DNA from: Mycobacteriaceae bacterium
Lineage (GTDB): Bacteria > Pseudomonadota > Gammaproteobacteria > Burkholderiales > Burkholderiaceae_D
NCBI GenBank assembly: GCA_903970145.1
Contig: CAJCHO010000087.1
Span: 1-64,000 of the forward strand
DNA: 64,000 bases
Direction of reading: 5' to 3'
Numbering within the stretch: the stretch's first letter is position 1; each line of letters begins with the position of its first letter. Positions 53,592-62,767 of this stretch are shown here, piece by piece. Made by a program: the position numbers and the translations under genes. The notes below the pieces were generated by a model that made no database searches, had not been told where the DNA came from, and worked only from the letters and a program-made list of their open reading frames with translations.

Positions 53592-54707
53592 TCAGATGCC
53601 GGTCTTGAAGCTGGTGAACAGGCGCGTCATCGAGCGCCGTACCGTGCCAGGCTCAAGACGTGCAGGAATCAGGCGCCTTTTTGCATCCTCGGTCAGGAAG
53701 ATCGTGTTGTTCTGGGCGATCTCCTTGTTGACCAGCTTGAGAGACTGGGCATTCATGGTCGCGTAGAACATCTTGTTGGTGATCGCCGCAGCGTTTTCCG
53801 GACGCAGCATGAAATTGATGAAGGTATGGGCATTCTCCGGATGCGGCGCATCGGCAGGAATTGCCATGGTGTCCATGAATAGCAGGATGCCTGCCTTGGG
53901 AATCAGCGGCACGACGTGGTAGCTCGCCTTGGAATCGCGTGCCCGCTTGCCAGCGATATTGAAGTCACCCGAGTAGCCAAGAGCCATGCACAGTCCGCCG
54001 TTGGCCATATCGTCTATATAGCCCGAGGAACTGAAGACCTTGATATCAGGGCGAATTGCCTTGAGGACCTTGGCTGCTTCTTCGTAGTCGGCAGCCTTGT
54101 CGGAGTAGGGGTCGCGCCCGAGGTAGTCGAGAACTACCGGAAATACCTCGGTTGCCGAGTCGAGCACGCTGATGCCGCAGCCCTTCAACTTGTCGGCGTA
54201 CTTCGGATCGAGCAGGAGCGAGAACACATTGTCGGGCATCGGCAGGGAGCCGAGGGCGGCCTTGACCTTCTCGACGTTGATGCCGATGGTGGTATAGCCC
54301 CACGCCCAGTCGACGACGTACTGGTTGCCCGGATCGAGCACCGCCAGCTGCGAGAGCAGTGCAGGGTCGAGATTGCTCCAGTTGGACAGGCGCGCGCGAT
54401 CGAGCTTGCGGAACATCTGGCTCTGGATCTGCAGGGCGGCCCAGCTTGCCGATGGCACAACGATGTCATAGCCCGACTTGCCGGCTACCAGTTTGGCATT
54501 GAGGACTTCATTGGCATCGAAGACATCGTAGTGGACCTTGATGCCGGACTCTTTTTCGAACTGGGCGATCATCCCGTCCGGGATGTATTCGGCCCAGTTG
54601 TAGATATTCAGTACGGGCTCCTCGGCTAGCAGGGGCGCACAAGTGCACAAGCACAAGCAAGCGCCGAGCAGCCTAGGTAGCAGTCCTGCACACAGGCGCA
54701 CACTCAT
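53592..54707 (-). CDS. potF: putrescine/spermidine-binding periplasmic protein PotF-like
   Basis: A 371-residue solute-binding protein. The signal peptide ends near residue 23 (LLA-EEP). The mature protein starts with VLNIYNWAEYIPDGMI, the Pot-family N-terminus. Residues in DIVVPSASWA, YVVDWAWGYTTIG and ALGYSGD line the polyamine pocket. GAGG six bases before ATG 54707 supports this start. First gene of potFGHI; substrate choice (putrescine, spermidine, or a related amine) is not fixed by sequence alone. Confidence 0.9.
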   Translation of the reverse strand: MSVRLCAGLLPRLLGACLCLCTCAPLLAEEPVLNIYNWAEYIPDGMIAQFEKESGIKVHYDVFDANEVLNAKLVAGKSGYDIVVPSASWAALQIQSQMFRKLDRARLSNWSNLDPALLSQLAVLDPGNQYVVDWAWGYTTIGINVEKVKAALGSLPMPDNVFSLLLDPKYADKLKGCGISVLDSATEVFPVVLDYLGRDPYSDKAADYEEAAKVLKAIRPDIKVFSSSGYIDDMANGGLCMALGYSGDFNIAGKRARDSKASYHVVPLIPKAGILLFMDTMAIPADAPHPENAHTFINFMLRPENAAAITNKMFYATMNAQSLKLVNKEIAQNNTIFLTEDAKRRLIPARLEPGTVRRSMTRLFTSFKTGI

Positions 54708-54904
54708 CAAGCCTCTCCAGATTGGGTTGCGGACCAGCAAGAACGGCAGCCACTTGTTGTGCAGGGGGCTGCTTCTGAGGGTTTCTGAACCCTCTCGATA
54801 GCCATTGTCGCAGATTTTTTGCCCGTTTTTTGCGCGTTCGGGTGGTCAAACGCCTCTAGGGCCGAGTCGCAAGCTCTGACCGCAGGCGAGGCTTCACAGC
54901 CCCA

Positions 54905-57208
54905 TCAGGACTTGACGCGCACGATGCGCGTGACTTCGGGGATGCGTCGCAGGTGGCGAATCAGCCGCGCCAGATGGACCCGATCGCTCACCTGAACCAT
55001 GAAATGCAGCAGAGTGATCTCCTCGGCCTCGTTGTCCATGGCGAGGTGGCTGATATTGGAACCCTGCTCCGAGACCGCGGCTGCGGTCTTGGCCAGTACG
55101 CCCCGCTCATTGCGCAGCGCCACATCGAGCTTCACATCGAAAAGTCGGCCATGGTCGATCTGCGTCTCCCATTGGGAGTCGATCCAGCGGTCCGGGTCGC
55201 GCGTGCGCAGGCGCGCAGCAGTCGGACAATCGGTGGTATGCACGACCAGGCCATCGCCGCGCCGGATATAGCCAAAAATGTCGTCCCCGGGTATCGGTCG
55301 ACAGCAGGGCGCGAGCGTGACCGACATGCCCTCGGTCCCGCTGACGAGTACCGGGTGGGCTATGGTCGGACCCACGCTCGGACTCTCATCAAGGCTGCGC
55401 GGCAACTTGAAGCGTCGCGCGACCACCCCTGGCAGGCGCCGCCCGAGCCCGAGATCGGCAAGCAGTTCTTCGCGTGACTTGGCGCCACTCTCGTAGAGGA
55501 CGGTTTGCCAGTCCGCTTCGGTCAACTGGTCAAGCGCCGAATCGATCTGATGCAGGGCTTGATCGAGCAGGCGGCCACCGAGATCGACCGACTCGGCGTA
55601 CTTCATCGTCTTCAGGTAATGGCGGATTTCCGAGCGGGCGCGCCCTGTGCGCACGAAATTGAGCCAGGCGGGATTGGGCCGGGCGTCGGGTGCGGTGATC
55701 ACCTCGACCACGTCGCCGGTCTGCAGTTCGGCACGCAGCGGGCTTAATTGGCCGTTGATCTTGGATGCGACGCATTGGTTACCGATGTCGGTGTGGATCT
55801 GGTAGGCGAAGTCAACCGGGGTGGCGCCGCGCGGCAGGGTGATGATGGTCGACTTCGGGGTGAATACGTAAACCGAGTCCGGAAAGAGGTCAACCTTGAT
55901 GTGTTCGAGGAATTCGGCGGAGTCGCCTGTCTGGCTCTGGATATCGAGCAGCGACTGCAGCCACTGGTGGGTGTTCTTCTGGACCTGGGAGACGGCCGGG
56001 TCCGATTCCTTGTAGAGCCAGTGGGCTGCTACGCCCGATTCCGCGACGCGATGCATCTGCTGGGTGCGGATTTGGATTTCGACGGGCGTCCCGAACGGGC
56101 CCAGCACGGTCGTGTGCAGGGACTGGTAGCCATTGATCTTGGGGATCGCGATGTAATCCTTGAACTTCGCCGCTACGGGCTTGAAAAGCGCGTGTAGGGC
56201 GCCGAGAGCGAGGTAGCAGGAGGCATGATCGGGCACGACGATGCGAAAGCCGTAGACGTCCAGAACCTGCGAGAACGACAGCTTTTTTTCGACCATCTTG
56301 CGATAGATGCCATAGATGGTTTTTTCGCGGCCATAGACTTCGGCGCGAATGCCGGCGGCGGGCAGGGCGCCGCGCACGGCCTCAAGGGTCTTGCCGATGA
56401 CCTCGCGACGGTTACCGCGCGCGGCGAGAATAGCCTTCTTGAGCACCTCGTAGCGCAGGGGATACAGGTGCATGAACGACAGGTCCTGCAACTCGCGGTA
56501 CATGGAGTTAAGCCCAAGGCGGTGCGCGATCGGGGTGTAGATCTCGAGCGATTCGCGCGCGATGCGGCGGCGCTTTTCCGGCTGCAGGGACGACAGGGTG
56601 CGCATGTTGTGCACGCGATCTGCAAGCTTGATGAGGATCACGCGCACGTCGCGCGCCATCGCCAGCAACATCTTGCGAAAATTCTCCGCCTGCGCTTCCT
56701 GGCTGTCGCGAAACTCCATCTTGTCGAGCTTGGACAGGCCGTCGACCAGATCGGCGACCTGGGCGCCAAAGCGCTCCACCAGGGTGTCCTTCTTGATCCC
56801 CTGATCCTCGATCACGTCGTGCAATAGGGCCGCCATCAGGGCGTTGGCATCGAGCTTCATGCCCGCGCAGATCTCGGCCACCGCGATCGGGTGGGAGATA
56901 TAGGCGTCTCCCGAGGAGCGGAATTGCCCGAGGTGAGCTTCGTCGGAGAAGCGGTAGGCTTCCTTGACGCGCTTTAGATCTGCTTCACTGAGGTAGGCCG
57001 AGATCATCTCGGTCAGCGGCGCCAGGCTCGCGATGCGATTGGGTGCCTTGGCGTACTCGGTGGAGATGTGTGGGATGACGATCTGCGGATTGTCCGGATC
57101 GATCCCGATTGTCTTTACTTCCTCAGTCGGTGAACTGGGAAGGTCTTCCTTACGTCGACGGAAGTTTACGAGCCGTGCGACCGAATCGAGGGCGGTGCTC
57201 AAACTCAT
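54905..57208 (-). CDS. spoT: bifunctional (p)ppGpp synthetase/hydrolase
   Basis: A 767-residue RSH enzyme that makes and degrades the stringent-response alarmone. Order: hydrolase HD domain (ALLHDVIED and ADRVHNMRTL), synthetase domain (EVYGREKTIYGIYRKM and VYGFRIVV), TGS (DLFPDSVYVFTPKSTI), helical and zinc-finger-like region (LAPCCRPIPGDDI), then C-terminal ACT. Both catalytic domains look intact. It is directly downstream of rpoZ, the SpoT/Rel position in betaproteobacteria. Confidence 0.95.
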   Translation of the reverse strand: MSLSTALDSVARLVNFRRRKEDLPSSPTEEVKTIGIDPDNPQIVIPHISTEYAKAPNRIASLAPLTEMISAYLSEADLKRVKEAYRFSDEAHLGQFRSSGDAYISHPIAVAEICAGMKLDANALMAALLHDVIEDQGIKKDTLVERFGAQVADLVDGLSKLDKMEFRDSQEAQAENFRKMLLAMARDVRVILIKLADRVHNMRTLSSLQPEKRRRIARESLEIYTPIAHRLGLNSMYRELQDLSFMHLYPLRYEVLKKAILAARGNRREVIGKTLEAVRGALPAAGIRAEVYGREKTIYGIYRKMVEKKLSFSQVLDVYGFRIVVPDHASCYLALGALHALFKPVAAKFKDYIAIPKINGYQSLHTTVLGPFGTPVEIQIRTQQMHRVAESGVAAHWLYKESDPAVSQVQKNTHQWLQSLLDIQSQTGDSAEFLEHIKVDLFPDSVYVFTPKSTIITLPRGATPVDFAYQIHTDIGNQCVASKINGQLSPLRAELQTGDVVEVITAPDARPNPAWLNFVRTGRARSEIRHYLKTMKYAESVDLGGRLLDQALHQIDSALDQLTEADWQTVLYESGAKSREELLADLGLGRRLPGVVARRFKLPRSLDESPSVGPTIAHPVLVSGTEGMSVTLAPCCRPIPGDDIFGYIRRGDGLVVHTTDCPTAARLRTRDPDRWIDSQWETQIDHGRLFDVKLDVALRNERGVLAKTAAAVSEQGSNISHLAMDNEAEEITLLHFMVQVSDRVHLARLIRHLRRIPEVTRIVRVKS

Positions 57209-57253
57209 TTGATCGCTCTCGTCGGTATATCCGGTTCATGGGGCTTGCCAAAC

Positions 57254-57457
57254 TCAGATCGGGACTTTCTTCAACATTTCAATGCCGACCTTGCACTCGG
57301 CTATTTCGCGCAAGGCTGTGACCGTCGGCTTGTCCTTGGCATCCACCTTGGGTGTATGCCCTTGAGCCAGTTGGCGGGCCCGATAGGTCGCGGCCAGCGT
57401 CAGCTGAAAGCGATTCGGGATGTTCTTCAAACAATCTTCAACAGTGATGCGAGCCAT
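57254..57457 (-). CDS. rpoZ: RNA polymerase omega subunit
   Basis: A 67-residue omega subunit that aids assembly of RNA polymerase and forms part of a ppGpp site. The sequence [19 protein letters not shown] and [10 protein letters not shown] is highly conserved. It sits between gmk (55-base gap) and spoT (45-base gap), as in related genomes. Confidence 0.96.
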   Translation of the reverse strand: MARITVEDCLKNIPNRFQLTLAATYRARQLAQGHTPKVDAKDKPTVTALREIAECKVGIEMLKKVPI

Positions 57458-57512
57458 ATCTCCAGATCCGGATTCAAGCGAACATTGATATGAGTGCCAC
57501 TCGAGCGCCCGG

Positions 57513-58154
57513 TCAAGCTTTGGTCAATACAACACCAAGTCGACCGAAGACATCCTTGTTTCTCGCGGCTTGCGCCACAAATCGCAGCCGAGCTGCATAA
57601 ACCAGGACTGCCAACTGCTCAAGGGCTGCGGGAAAGTCTTGATTGATAATAACATATTCAAATTCGCCGGCATGGGCCATTTCTCCTGTGGCAGCCGCGA
57701 GACGACGTACGATGACTTCCTCGCTGTCCTGGCCGCGCTTGCGCAGCCGCGATTCCAGGGCTTCCAGCGAGGGCGGCAACACGAAAATCCCGATTGCCCC
57801 TGGGAACTGGCGCCTAACCTGGGCGGCTCCCTGCCAGTCTATTTCGAGCAACACGTCGTGTCCGCCCGCCATGCGCTCGGTGATCCAGCGCCGTGAGGTC
57901 GCATAGAGATTGCCATGGACGGTTGCGCTCTCGAGAAACTCGCCGGCGGCGGCGCGCGCCTGAAATTCATCGACACCTACGAAGTGATATTCGCGTCCGT
58001 CCTGCTCACCAGGGCGCGGCGCGCGGGTGGTGTAGGAGACCGACAGGCGCACCGCGTCGTCGCGCGCCAGAAGACCCTGGACCAGCGTCGATTTGCCAGC
58101 GCCGGACGGGGCTGTGACGATGAACAGATTTCCCTGCATGGAGTGAGCACTCAT
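57513..58154 (-). CDS. gmk: guanylate kinase
   Basis: A 213-residue enzyme phosphorylating GMP to GDP. The P-loop is APSGAGKST (15-23), GMP-binding residues are in [22 protein letters not shown], and the lid region is [14 protein letters not shown] 58154 gives the shortest conserved N-terminus; a longer in-frame extension upstream has no family sequence. Usually preceded by yicC, here separated from it by about 5.6 kb. Confidence 0.95.
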   Translation of the reverse strand: MSAHSMQGNLFIVTAPSGAGKSTLVQGLLARDDAVRLSVSYTTRAPRPGEQDGREYHFVGVDEFQARAAAGEFLESATVHGNLYATSRRWITERMAGGHDVLLEIDWQGAAQVRRQFPGAIGIFVLPPSLEALESRLRKRGQDSEEVIVRRLAAATGEMAHAGEFEYVIINQDFPAALEQLAVLVYAARLRFVAQAARNKDVFGRLGVVLTKA

Positions 58155-58231
58155 GCCTTGCTTTCGAGATGGTCGCGCAGCTCTGGATTGGTCTGCATGA
58201 TACCAAGTGCCAAGCGCATGGCAGGCGGGTT

Positions 58232-59074
58232 TTACGGCCGGTAGGGCAGGTCGCCGGCGTGTCGGCGCCACAGGGTGGCCGCTGCGCCCGAATTGATCAG
58301 GTAGTTGATCTCGGCGTTGAGTTCGCCGATCTTCCGGGCGTCCGGTCCATTCAGTGCGGTGATCAAGTGCAAGGAGCGCTCAATTCCGTTGGCCAGAGGA
58401 ACGTGACGCAGTTCGGGATCGAAGAACCAGTCCTCACCCATTGCCTTGTAGCCGTAGGCAGTCTCGATGTACTCGATGAAATAGTCGCAGCGTCCGTCCC
58501 GAAGCTTGCGGATTAGCGCCTCATAGGATTTGACTCCCAGATCGAGCTCGCTCGTGTCGATGCCAAACTGCTCATAGCTGATATCGGATAGTCCGCAGCC
58601 GTGATAGTGGCGCAGCCCGGCTGGAGTATCGAAGTTGACCACCCTTTGCGAATCGAAGAATACGTAGGGAGTCGGGCTGTTGTAGTGCGCCGAGTAGACG
58701 AAGTGGCTGGCGCGCTCGGCGCTATATCCGACGTCCATGGCGAAGTTGATGCGGCCTTCTTCGACCATGCGCTGGCAACGTGCCCAGGGAATATCGCCGA
58801 TGAACTCCACTTCCCGTCCCAGTCGGGCGTAAGCCATCCGGATGAGATCGAGCGAGAAGCCGGTCAAGACGCCCGTCGACTTGCCCTGGCTATCGCGCAC
58901 CCAGTAGTTCCAGGGCGGCGGATCAGGATCGCCGCAGACCCGCACTGGTGCGGCGTGCGCGCTCGAAGCAAGAAAAACTGCGCAAACGAGCGCGAATGCT
59001 CCTGCCAGAGCATGCCGCGTCCTTCGGACGTGCGCTGTCTTGTTGTACTCCACGGTCTGGCTCACTGCTGTCAT
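58232..59074 (-). CDS. periplasmic solute-binding protein (SBP_bac_3-like)
   Basis: A 280-residue exported protein of the amino-acid-type binding-protein family. A signal peptide of about 43 residues ends AHA-APV; the mature part begins [16 protein letters not shown], as in family members. No transporter genes are next to it, so it may be a stand-alone sensor or binding protein, as occurs in betaproteobacteria with FliY/ABC-like proteins. It lies upstream of gmk in the same direction. Start ATG 59074 chosen so that the signal peptide is near the N-terminus. Confidence 0.78.
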   Translation of the reverse strand: MTAVSQTVEYNKTAHVRRTRHALAGAFALVCAVFLASSAHAAPVRVCGDPDPPPWNYWVRDSQGKSTGVLTGFSLDLIRMAYARLGREVEFIGDIPWARCQRMVEEGRINFAMDVGYSAERASHFVYSAHYNSPTPYVFFDSQRVVNFDTPAGLRHYHGCGLSDISYEQFGIDTSELDLGVKSYEALIRKLRDGRCDYFIEYIETAYGYKAMGEDWFFDPELRHVPLANGIERSLHLITALNGPDARKIGELNAEINYLINSGAAATLWRRHAGDLPYRP

Positions 59075-59415
59075 CCCCACGGTTCGCTCGATCCCCGCGC
59101 TCTCGATGCAGCGACGACAGTGCAGCCGTGATTGGCGTGCCATGAGTTCCACTGGAAAGCCCGCATGTCGAGCCTGCGGCGCTGAAGACGGATCGAGGGT
59201 CGGACAGCTGCCTGGTGCGGCCCGACCTCATAAGAATCATCTGCTTACCGGCGCACGCCCGCAATGCGCAGTTCTACTCGGCAGCACGCCTGATTTGCGA
59301 AAAACGCAGCGCATACTGTCAAATGCCGCGCGCCACGGGCGTGGCAATGGTAAACAATGGTCAAACGCGAAATTGGCGGGCGCTCTGTGGCGAGGAAGCC
59401 ATGGCGCTTGCTGCC

Positions 59416-60147
59416 TCACTTACGCAGCAAATCCTCCATGAATTTCAGGTGCCAGGGTCTTGCTGCAATCAACAGCGAGACCGGGTGGCGTGCTGCCAGC
59501 GACAGGCTCGCGTCTTCATTGTGCTGTTCCGAGAGGTCGCGCGCGACCCGGCGCAGGCGATCCATGAACACGGACAGGTGGGCGGGCAAAAGTCTCACGT
59601 TCAGGAACACCAACATCTCGTTCGGAGCACCAAAATGGGAGTCGAGAAACTCGCCCGCGTTGAGCTTGAAGTACTGCTGCATCGGACCGTTGGGGATCCA
59701 GCCGAAAGTGCGCGCGGTCAACGGACGGTAGCGATTATTGGGGAGCAATTTTATAAAGCCTATTCGATCGAGCCGCACCATGTAACCGGTTAGCTCCGCT
59801 GCGCCGAGTTTATAGGTTTCAAGGATTTCCTCGAAGCTCACAAGATTCATCAAACACACCGCAACCAGGAATAACTTGGGTTCGCCGACCAGTTCGGCTT
59901 CCTGCTTGGCCGTGAGCTCGGTCAAGAGCTTCTGATCGTTGACTCGGGCGCGCACCAGCGCGCCGTAGTCGATCTCGGCTACCTCGCAGATCGCGTCCAG
60001 GCGAGCGAGCGTGAGGTTGCCGCTTGAAAACATACGCTTGACGCTCGACTCCGCCATCCCGAGCGCACTCGCAATCTGGCGATAGGTGATCTTGCGCGAG
60101 CGCAGTTCGCGCTTGAGCGCCTCCATCAGGTCCGTGCTTTGCGACAT
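59416..60147 (-). CDS. HTH-type (XRE) transcriptional regulator
   Basis: A 243-residue regulator. The N-terminal XRE helix-turn-helix (about 8-62) contains ITYRQIASALGMAESSVKRMFSSGNLTLARL. The rest (about 75-243) is a conserved-looking helical or winged domain with no family that I recognise. GAGGAG six bases before ATG 60147 sets the start; in-frame sequence upstream is the complement of the divergent gene. It is divergent from the secreted-protein/DUF2145 pair, and three dyads in the shared intergenic region are candidate operators. Confidence 0.78.
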   Translation of the reverse strand: MSQSTDLMEALKRELRSRKITYRQIASALGMAESSVKRMFSSGNLTLARLDAICEVAEIDYGALVRARVNDQKLLTELTAKQEAELVGEPKLFLVAVCLMNLVSFEEILETYKLGAAELTGYMVRLDRIGFIKLLPNNRYRPLTARTFGWIPNGPMQQYFKLNAGEFLDSHFGAPNEMLVFLNVRLLPAHLSVFMDRLRRVARDLSEQHNEDASLSLAARHPVSLLIAARPWHLKFMEDLLRK

Positions 60148-60282
60148 ACCGCTCTCCTCGGTCAACGGTTGCTGCCCGGAATAGCTTGCCGGTGAAGCCG
60201 TCAAAACCCAGCGAAACCCCGGCAAGCCTCGCCCCGGCGCTCGTGCCCGTTCCCCGTTAGTCACAGTGCATGCCCAGCAATG

Positions 60283-60361
60283 GTATCTCCAATTGATACT
60301 TGGAGTACGAGATTGATCGACATCGTACATTGAGCGTGCCTTTTCGACTGTTCCGGTCGAA
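60283..60361. promoter_or_regulatory. cluster of inverted repeats in the divergent intergenic region
   Basis: CTCCAA-N7-TTGGAG at 60287-60305 overlaps GTATC-N7-GATAC at 60283-60299. GTACGA-N12-TCGTAC at 60305-60328 has GATC in its centre, and TTCGAC-N7-GTCGAA lies at 60343-60361. Three non-identical perfect half-site pairs in about 80 bases between divergent genes strongly suggest operators, probably for the adjacent HTH protein; their different sequences may mean more than one regulator. Confidence 0.5.
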
Positions 60362-60403
60362 CATGCGCTCCGTACTTTCCCAATAACTAGACCAAGGACG
60401 AAC

Positions 60404-60826
60404 ATGAAAAAGACACTCACCAAGCTCATGGCCGCGGGCTGCCTCGCCGGCCTCACAGGGGTCAGCTGGGCAGACAGCTCGACTGCGCTATCCGATATGT
60501 CGGTTGGAGCCTCGCGGGCCCTGGGTGCGTCCGGTGTGGTCGTGGCCGGATCTGCGCTTGTCGCCGGTAGCGTGGTTGTCGTCGGCGTCTCCGCCGTGGC
60601 TGGCTCGACGGTGCTGGTAGTCAAGGGGGCGTCCGATGCAGCGGCGACCTCGGTGCAGGTCTCGGCCGAGCTCGCCCGACAACTCGGGGTCGCGGTTGGT
60701 ACCGCCGTCACTGTGGTTGCCTGCTCAACCGGACAGGTGTTGATCGTAAGCGGTCGGATTCTCGCCTTCATTCCCAATGAGATCGGCGTGGCCCTGGTGC
60801 ATTCCTCACGAGTTCCGCAGTACTGA
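60404..60826 (+). CDS. secreted small hydrophobic protein of unknown function
   Basis: A 140-residue exported protein. The signal peptide ends near residue 23 (SWA-DSS). The middle (about 38-75) is rich in Gly, Ala, Val and Ser and hydrophobic enough for one membrane span. A second hydrophobic patch, ATAVTVVACSTGQVLIVSG-like, follows. No family recognised. It is followed 25 bases later by a DUF2145 gene and is divergent from an XRE regulator. Confidence 0.62.
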   Translation: MKKTLTKLMAAGCLAGLTGVSWADSSTALSDMSVGASRALGASGVVVAGSALVAGSVVVVGVSAVAGSTVLVVKGASDAAATSVQVSAELARQLGVAVGTAVTVVACSTGQVLIVSGRILAFIPNEIGVALVHSSRVPQY

Positions 60827-60851
60827 ATCGCTAACCTAAAGGGGTATAGCC

Positions 60852-61667
60852 ATGAAAGCGCTTCGCATCCTCTTCGCCGCACTGTCGATCGCCTGTCTCG
60901 TCCCGCTGGCACAGGCCGGTCAAACCTGCGTCGAGCACACGCCGGACGCCATGCAGGTGTATCGCGCGCTGGAACTCGCAAAAAAGAGCTACGACTGGCT
61001 CGATCAGTCGGGAGCCGAAGTGGCCATCATCGCTCGTGCGGGCCAGGATCTGTCGCGGTATGGGCTGTCGTACTCGCATCTGGGGATCGTGCGGCGCGAT
61101 AACCCCGAAGGACGCTGGACGGTCACGCATCTGTTGAACCAGTGCGGTACCTCCTCGGCCGATCTGTACAACCAGGGCCTGGGCGACTTCTTCATGGACG
61201 ATATGTACCAATACCGCACCCTGATCATGATCCCGAGTCCAGCGATCCGTGCGCGGATGGTGCAACTTCTGTCGTCGGGCCACGCGCGCGACTTCTTCAG
61301 CGACCACTACAACATGCTGGCTTACCCGTTTTCAACGGATTACGAGAACTCGAACCAGTGGGTGCTCGAGTTGATGGCAGCCGCGCTCGCCAATGACACG
61401 GACATCCCCGGTCGCGAGTCGGCACAGGCCTGGTTGCGGGCGACGCATTACATCCCGTCAACCATTCATCTATCGGCGTTCGAGAGGCTGGGTGCCGAGG
61501 TGACGCGCGCCAACGTAAGTTTCTCGGACCATCCGTTCGATCGCCGCATGGCCGGCGAAATCGACACCGTGACCGTGGATTCGATGGAGCGCTTTTTCAG
61601 GGCTCGCGATCCTGGTCTGCAGGAGGCGCACCTGGTGCTCGAAATCGCACGCGTGCCGCGTCTCTAG
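60852..61667 (+). CDS. DUF2145-family secreted protein
   Basis: A 271-residue exported protein. The signal peptide ends at about residue 22 (AQA-GQT). The mature protein has Cys26, the block YSHLGIVRRDNPEGRWTVTHLLNQCG with a His and Cys that could be catalytic, and conserved PFSTDYENSNQWVLELMAAAL. DUF2145 proteins are reported mainly in proteobacteria; the fold looks like a papain/NlpC-type hydrolase in a circular arrangement, which is only inference. It is co-transcribed with the small secreted protein upstream. Confidence 0.72.
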   Translation: MKALRILFAALSIACLVPLAQAGQTCVEHTPDAMQVYRALELAKKSYDWLDQSGAEVAIIARAGQDLSRYGLSYSHLGIVRRDNPEGRWTVTHLLNQCGTSSADLYNQGLGDFFMDDMYQYRTLIMIPSPAIRARMVQLLSSGHARDFFSDHYNMLAYPFSTDYENSNQWVLELMAAALANDTDIPGRESAQAWLRATHYIPSTIHLSAFERLGAEVTRANVSFSDHPFDRRMAGEIDTVTVDSMERFFRARDPGLQEAHLVLEIARVPRL

Positions 61668-61867
61668 CCACGCGTGGTTAAAGACACATCTACGAAGGGC
61701 TTCTGCGCGCCGGATTTGTGTCATTTCAGTTGCGCGAACCGGCAGCCCCAAAGTTGGGCCAAGAGTAGCCTGTCGCTTGGTTGCTAAAGCTGTAATCATC
61801 GCTTGCCTGGCGGGGTTTGATCCCTAGAATGATTGGCCGCAGGCTGGTAACATAACAAAAATGTGAT

Positions 61868-62280
61868 ATGGTTTGGCGAATAAATGGATACTGCAAGAAT
61901 GAAAGGCGCGAGATTCATCACCGCCTCGATGGCGCGTCCCAGGAAGTTCGAGCCGGCTTTATCGTCAGGCTGCATACCTAATTGAGTTGCCGCGTCACAT
62001 GTGGAGGCGCCCGCAAGCGGCACGCCTAAAAACAGATCGAAAGGACTCAAAGCACTGCGGTGACCTAGTGGAGATTCGGTTCAAGGCCGACGCACTCCAG
62101 CAACGTCCTGTTGGCTTCTTCGGACCTGACGAAAACAGCGAATTCGCGATACTTTTTTGGACAATTGAGAAAGGAGATCGCTTTGTCGACAAAGACGTCT
62201 GCAAAACCTGCAAAAGTCGCATTGACGAGGTCAAGGCGGGTGCTGCCCGTGTCGAAGAAATTGACATCTGGCTACCCTAG
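61868..62280 (+). pseudogene. RelE/Gp49-type toxin broken by an apparent one-base deletion
   Basis: From ATG 61868 one frame encodes 37 residues (MVWRINGYCKNERREI ... VRLHT) and stops at 61979. The frame beginning at ATT 61981 continues the same protein: IELPRHMWRRPQAARLK, GDLVEIRFKAD, RPVGFFGPDENSEFAILFW, then a stop at 62280. Joined, this is a full-length Gp49/RelE-like mRNA-interferase toxin of about 137 residues. Adding one base near 61978 (for example ACC to ACCC) would restore the frame. The antitoxin gene overlaps its 3' part. It is most likely inactive, unless this is a sequencing error. Confidence 0.78.
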
Positions 62281-62767
62281 CGTCACCAAAGACCATCCCC
62301 TGGATGATCCGAGATATCGTCAAGCATATTTTCGAGCCAATATCTCAAATCGAGTTTCGACCCAGATTCGAATTTTGCGCGAACACCGAGGGTGGTCACA
62401 GACCCAGCTCGCCCAGGCACTTGGCACTCAGCAGGCCGCAGTCTCCCGGCTAGAGGATTCGTCCTACGGACGGTATTCCATCGCTATGCTTTCTAAAGTG
62501 GCTGATGCCTTTGATGTCGCCCTCAGCGTCGAGTTTGTGTCGTATCCACGCCTCCTGCTTCGAAATCGGTCGTTGACGCAAAACGACTTGCGCCCCCACT
62601 CCTACGGCGAGTCTAGCCTGTCGCAGGGTCTCTTCGTCGTCACTAGTGCCGGCCGTTCGTCGGGAACGTATGTATTAACCGATGCGTCCAGCATGCAGAA
62701 CACGCGAAACATCAACTACATGCCACCTAGCGGCTCATCGATCATGTTTTCAGGAGTAACGCTATGA
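62183..62767 (+). CDS. XRE-type antitoxin/regulator
   Basis: A 194-residue DNA-binding protein. A TTG start at 62183 is chosen because AAAGGAG lies seven bases before it. The helix-turn-helix (about 58-113) reads GWSQTQLAQALGTQQAAVSRLED. An N-terminal Lys/Ser-rich tail and a C-terminal part (about 120-194, Ser-rich) flank it. It overlaps the toxin's last 98 bases, the usual toxin-first order of this family. It remains intact although the toxin is broken. Its stop overlaps the next gene by four bases. Confidence 0.78.
   Translation: MSTKTSAKPAKVALTRSRRVLPVSKKLTSGYPSVTKDHPLDDPRYRQAYFRANISNRVSTQIRILREHRGWSQTQLAQALGTQQAAVSRLEDSSYGRYSIAMLSKVADAFDVALSVEFVSYPRLLLRNRSLTQNDLRPHSYGESSLSQGLFVVTSAGRSSGTYVLTDASSMQNTRNINYMPPSGSSIMFSGVTL

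Noticed and set aside
59215-59793. 192-codon plus-strand frame between the solute-binding and regulator genes
   Set aside because: Mostly antisense of the HTH regulator. The remaining 341 bases (59075-59415) hold only a TTGACA-like -35 (59317-59322, minus strand) with no clear -10.
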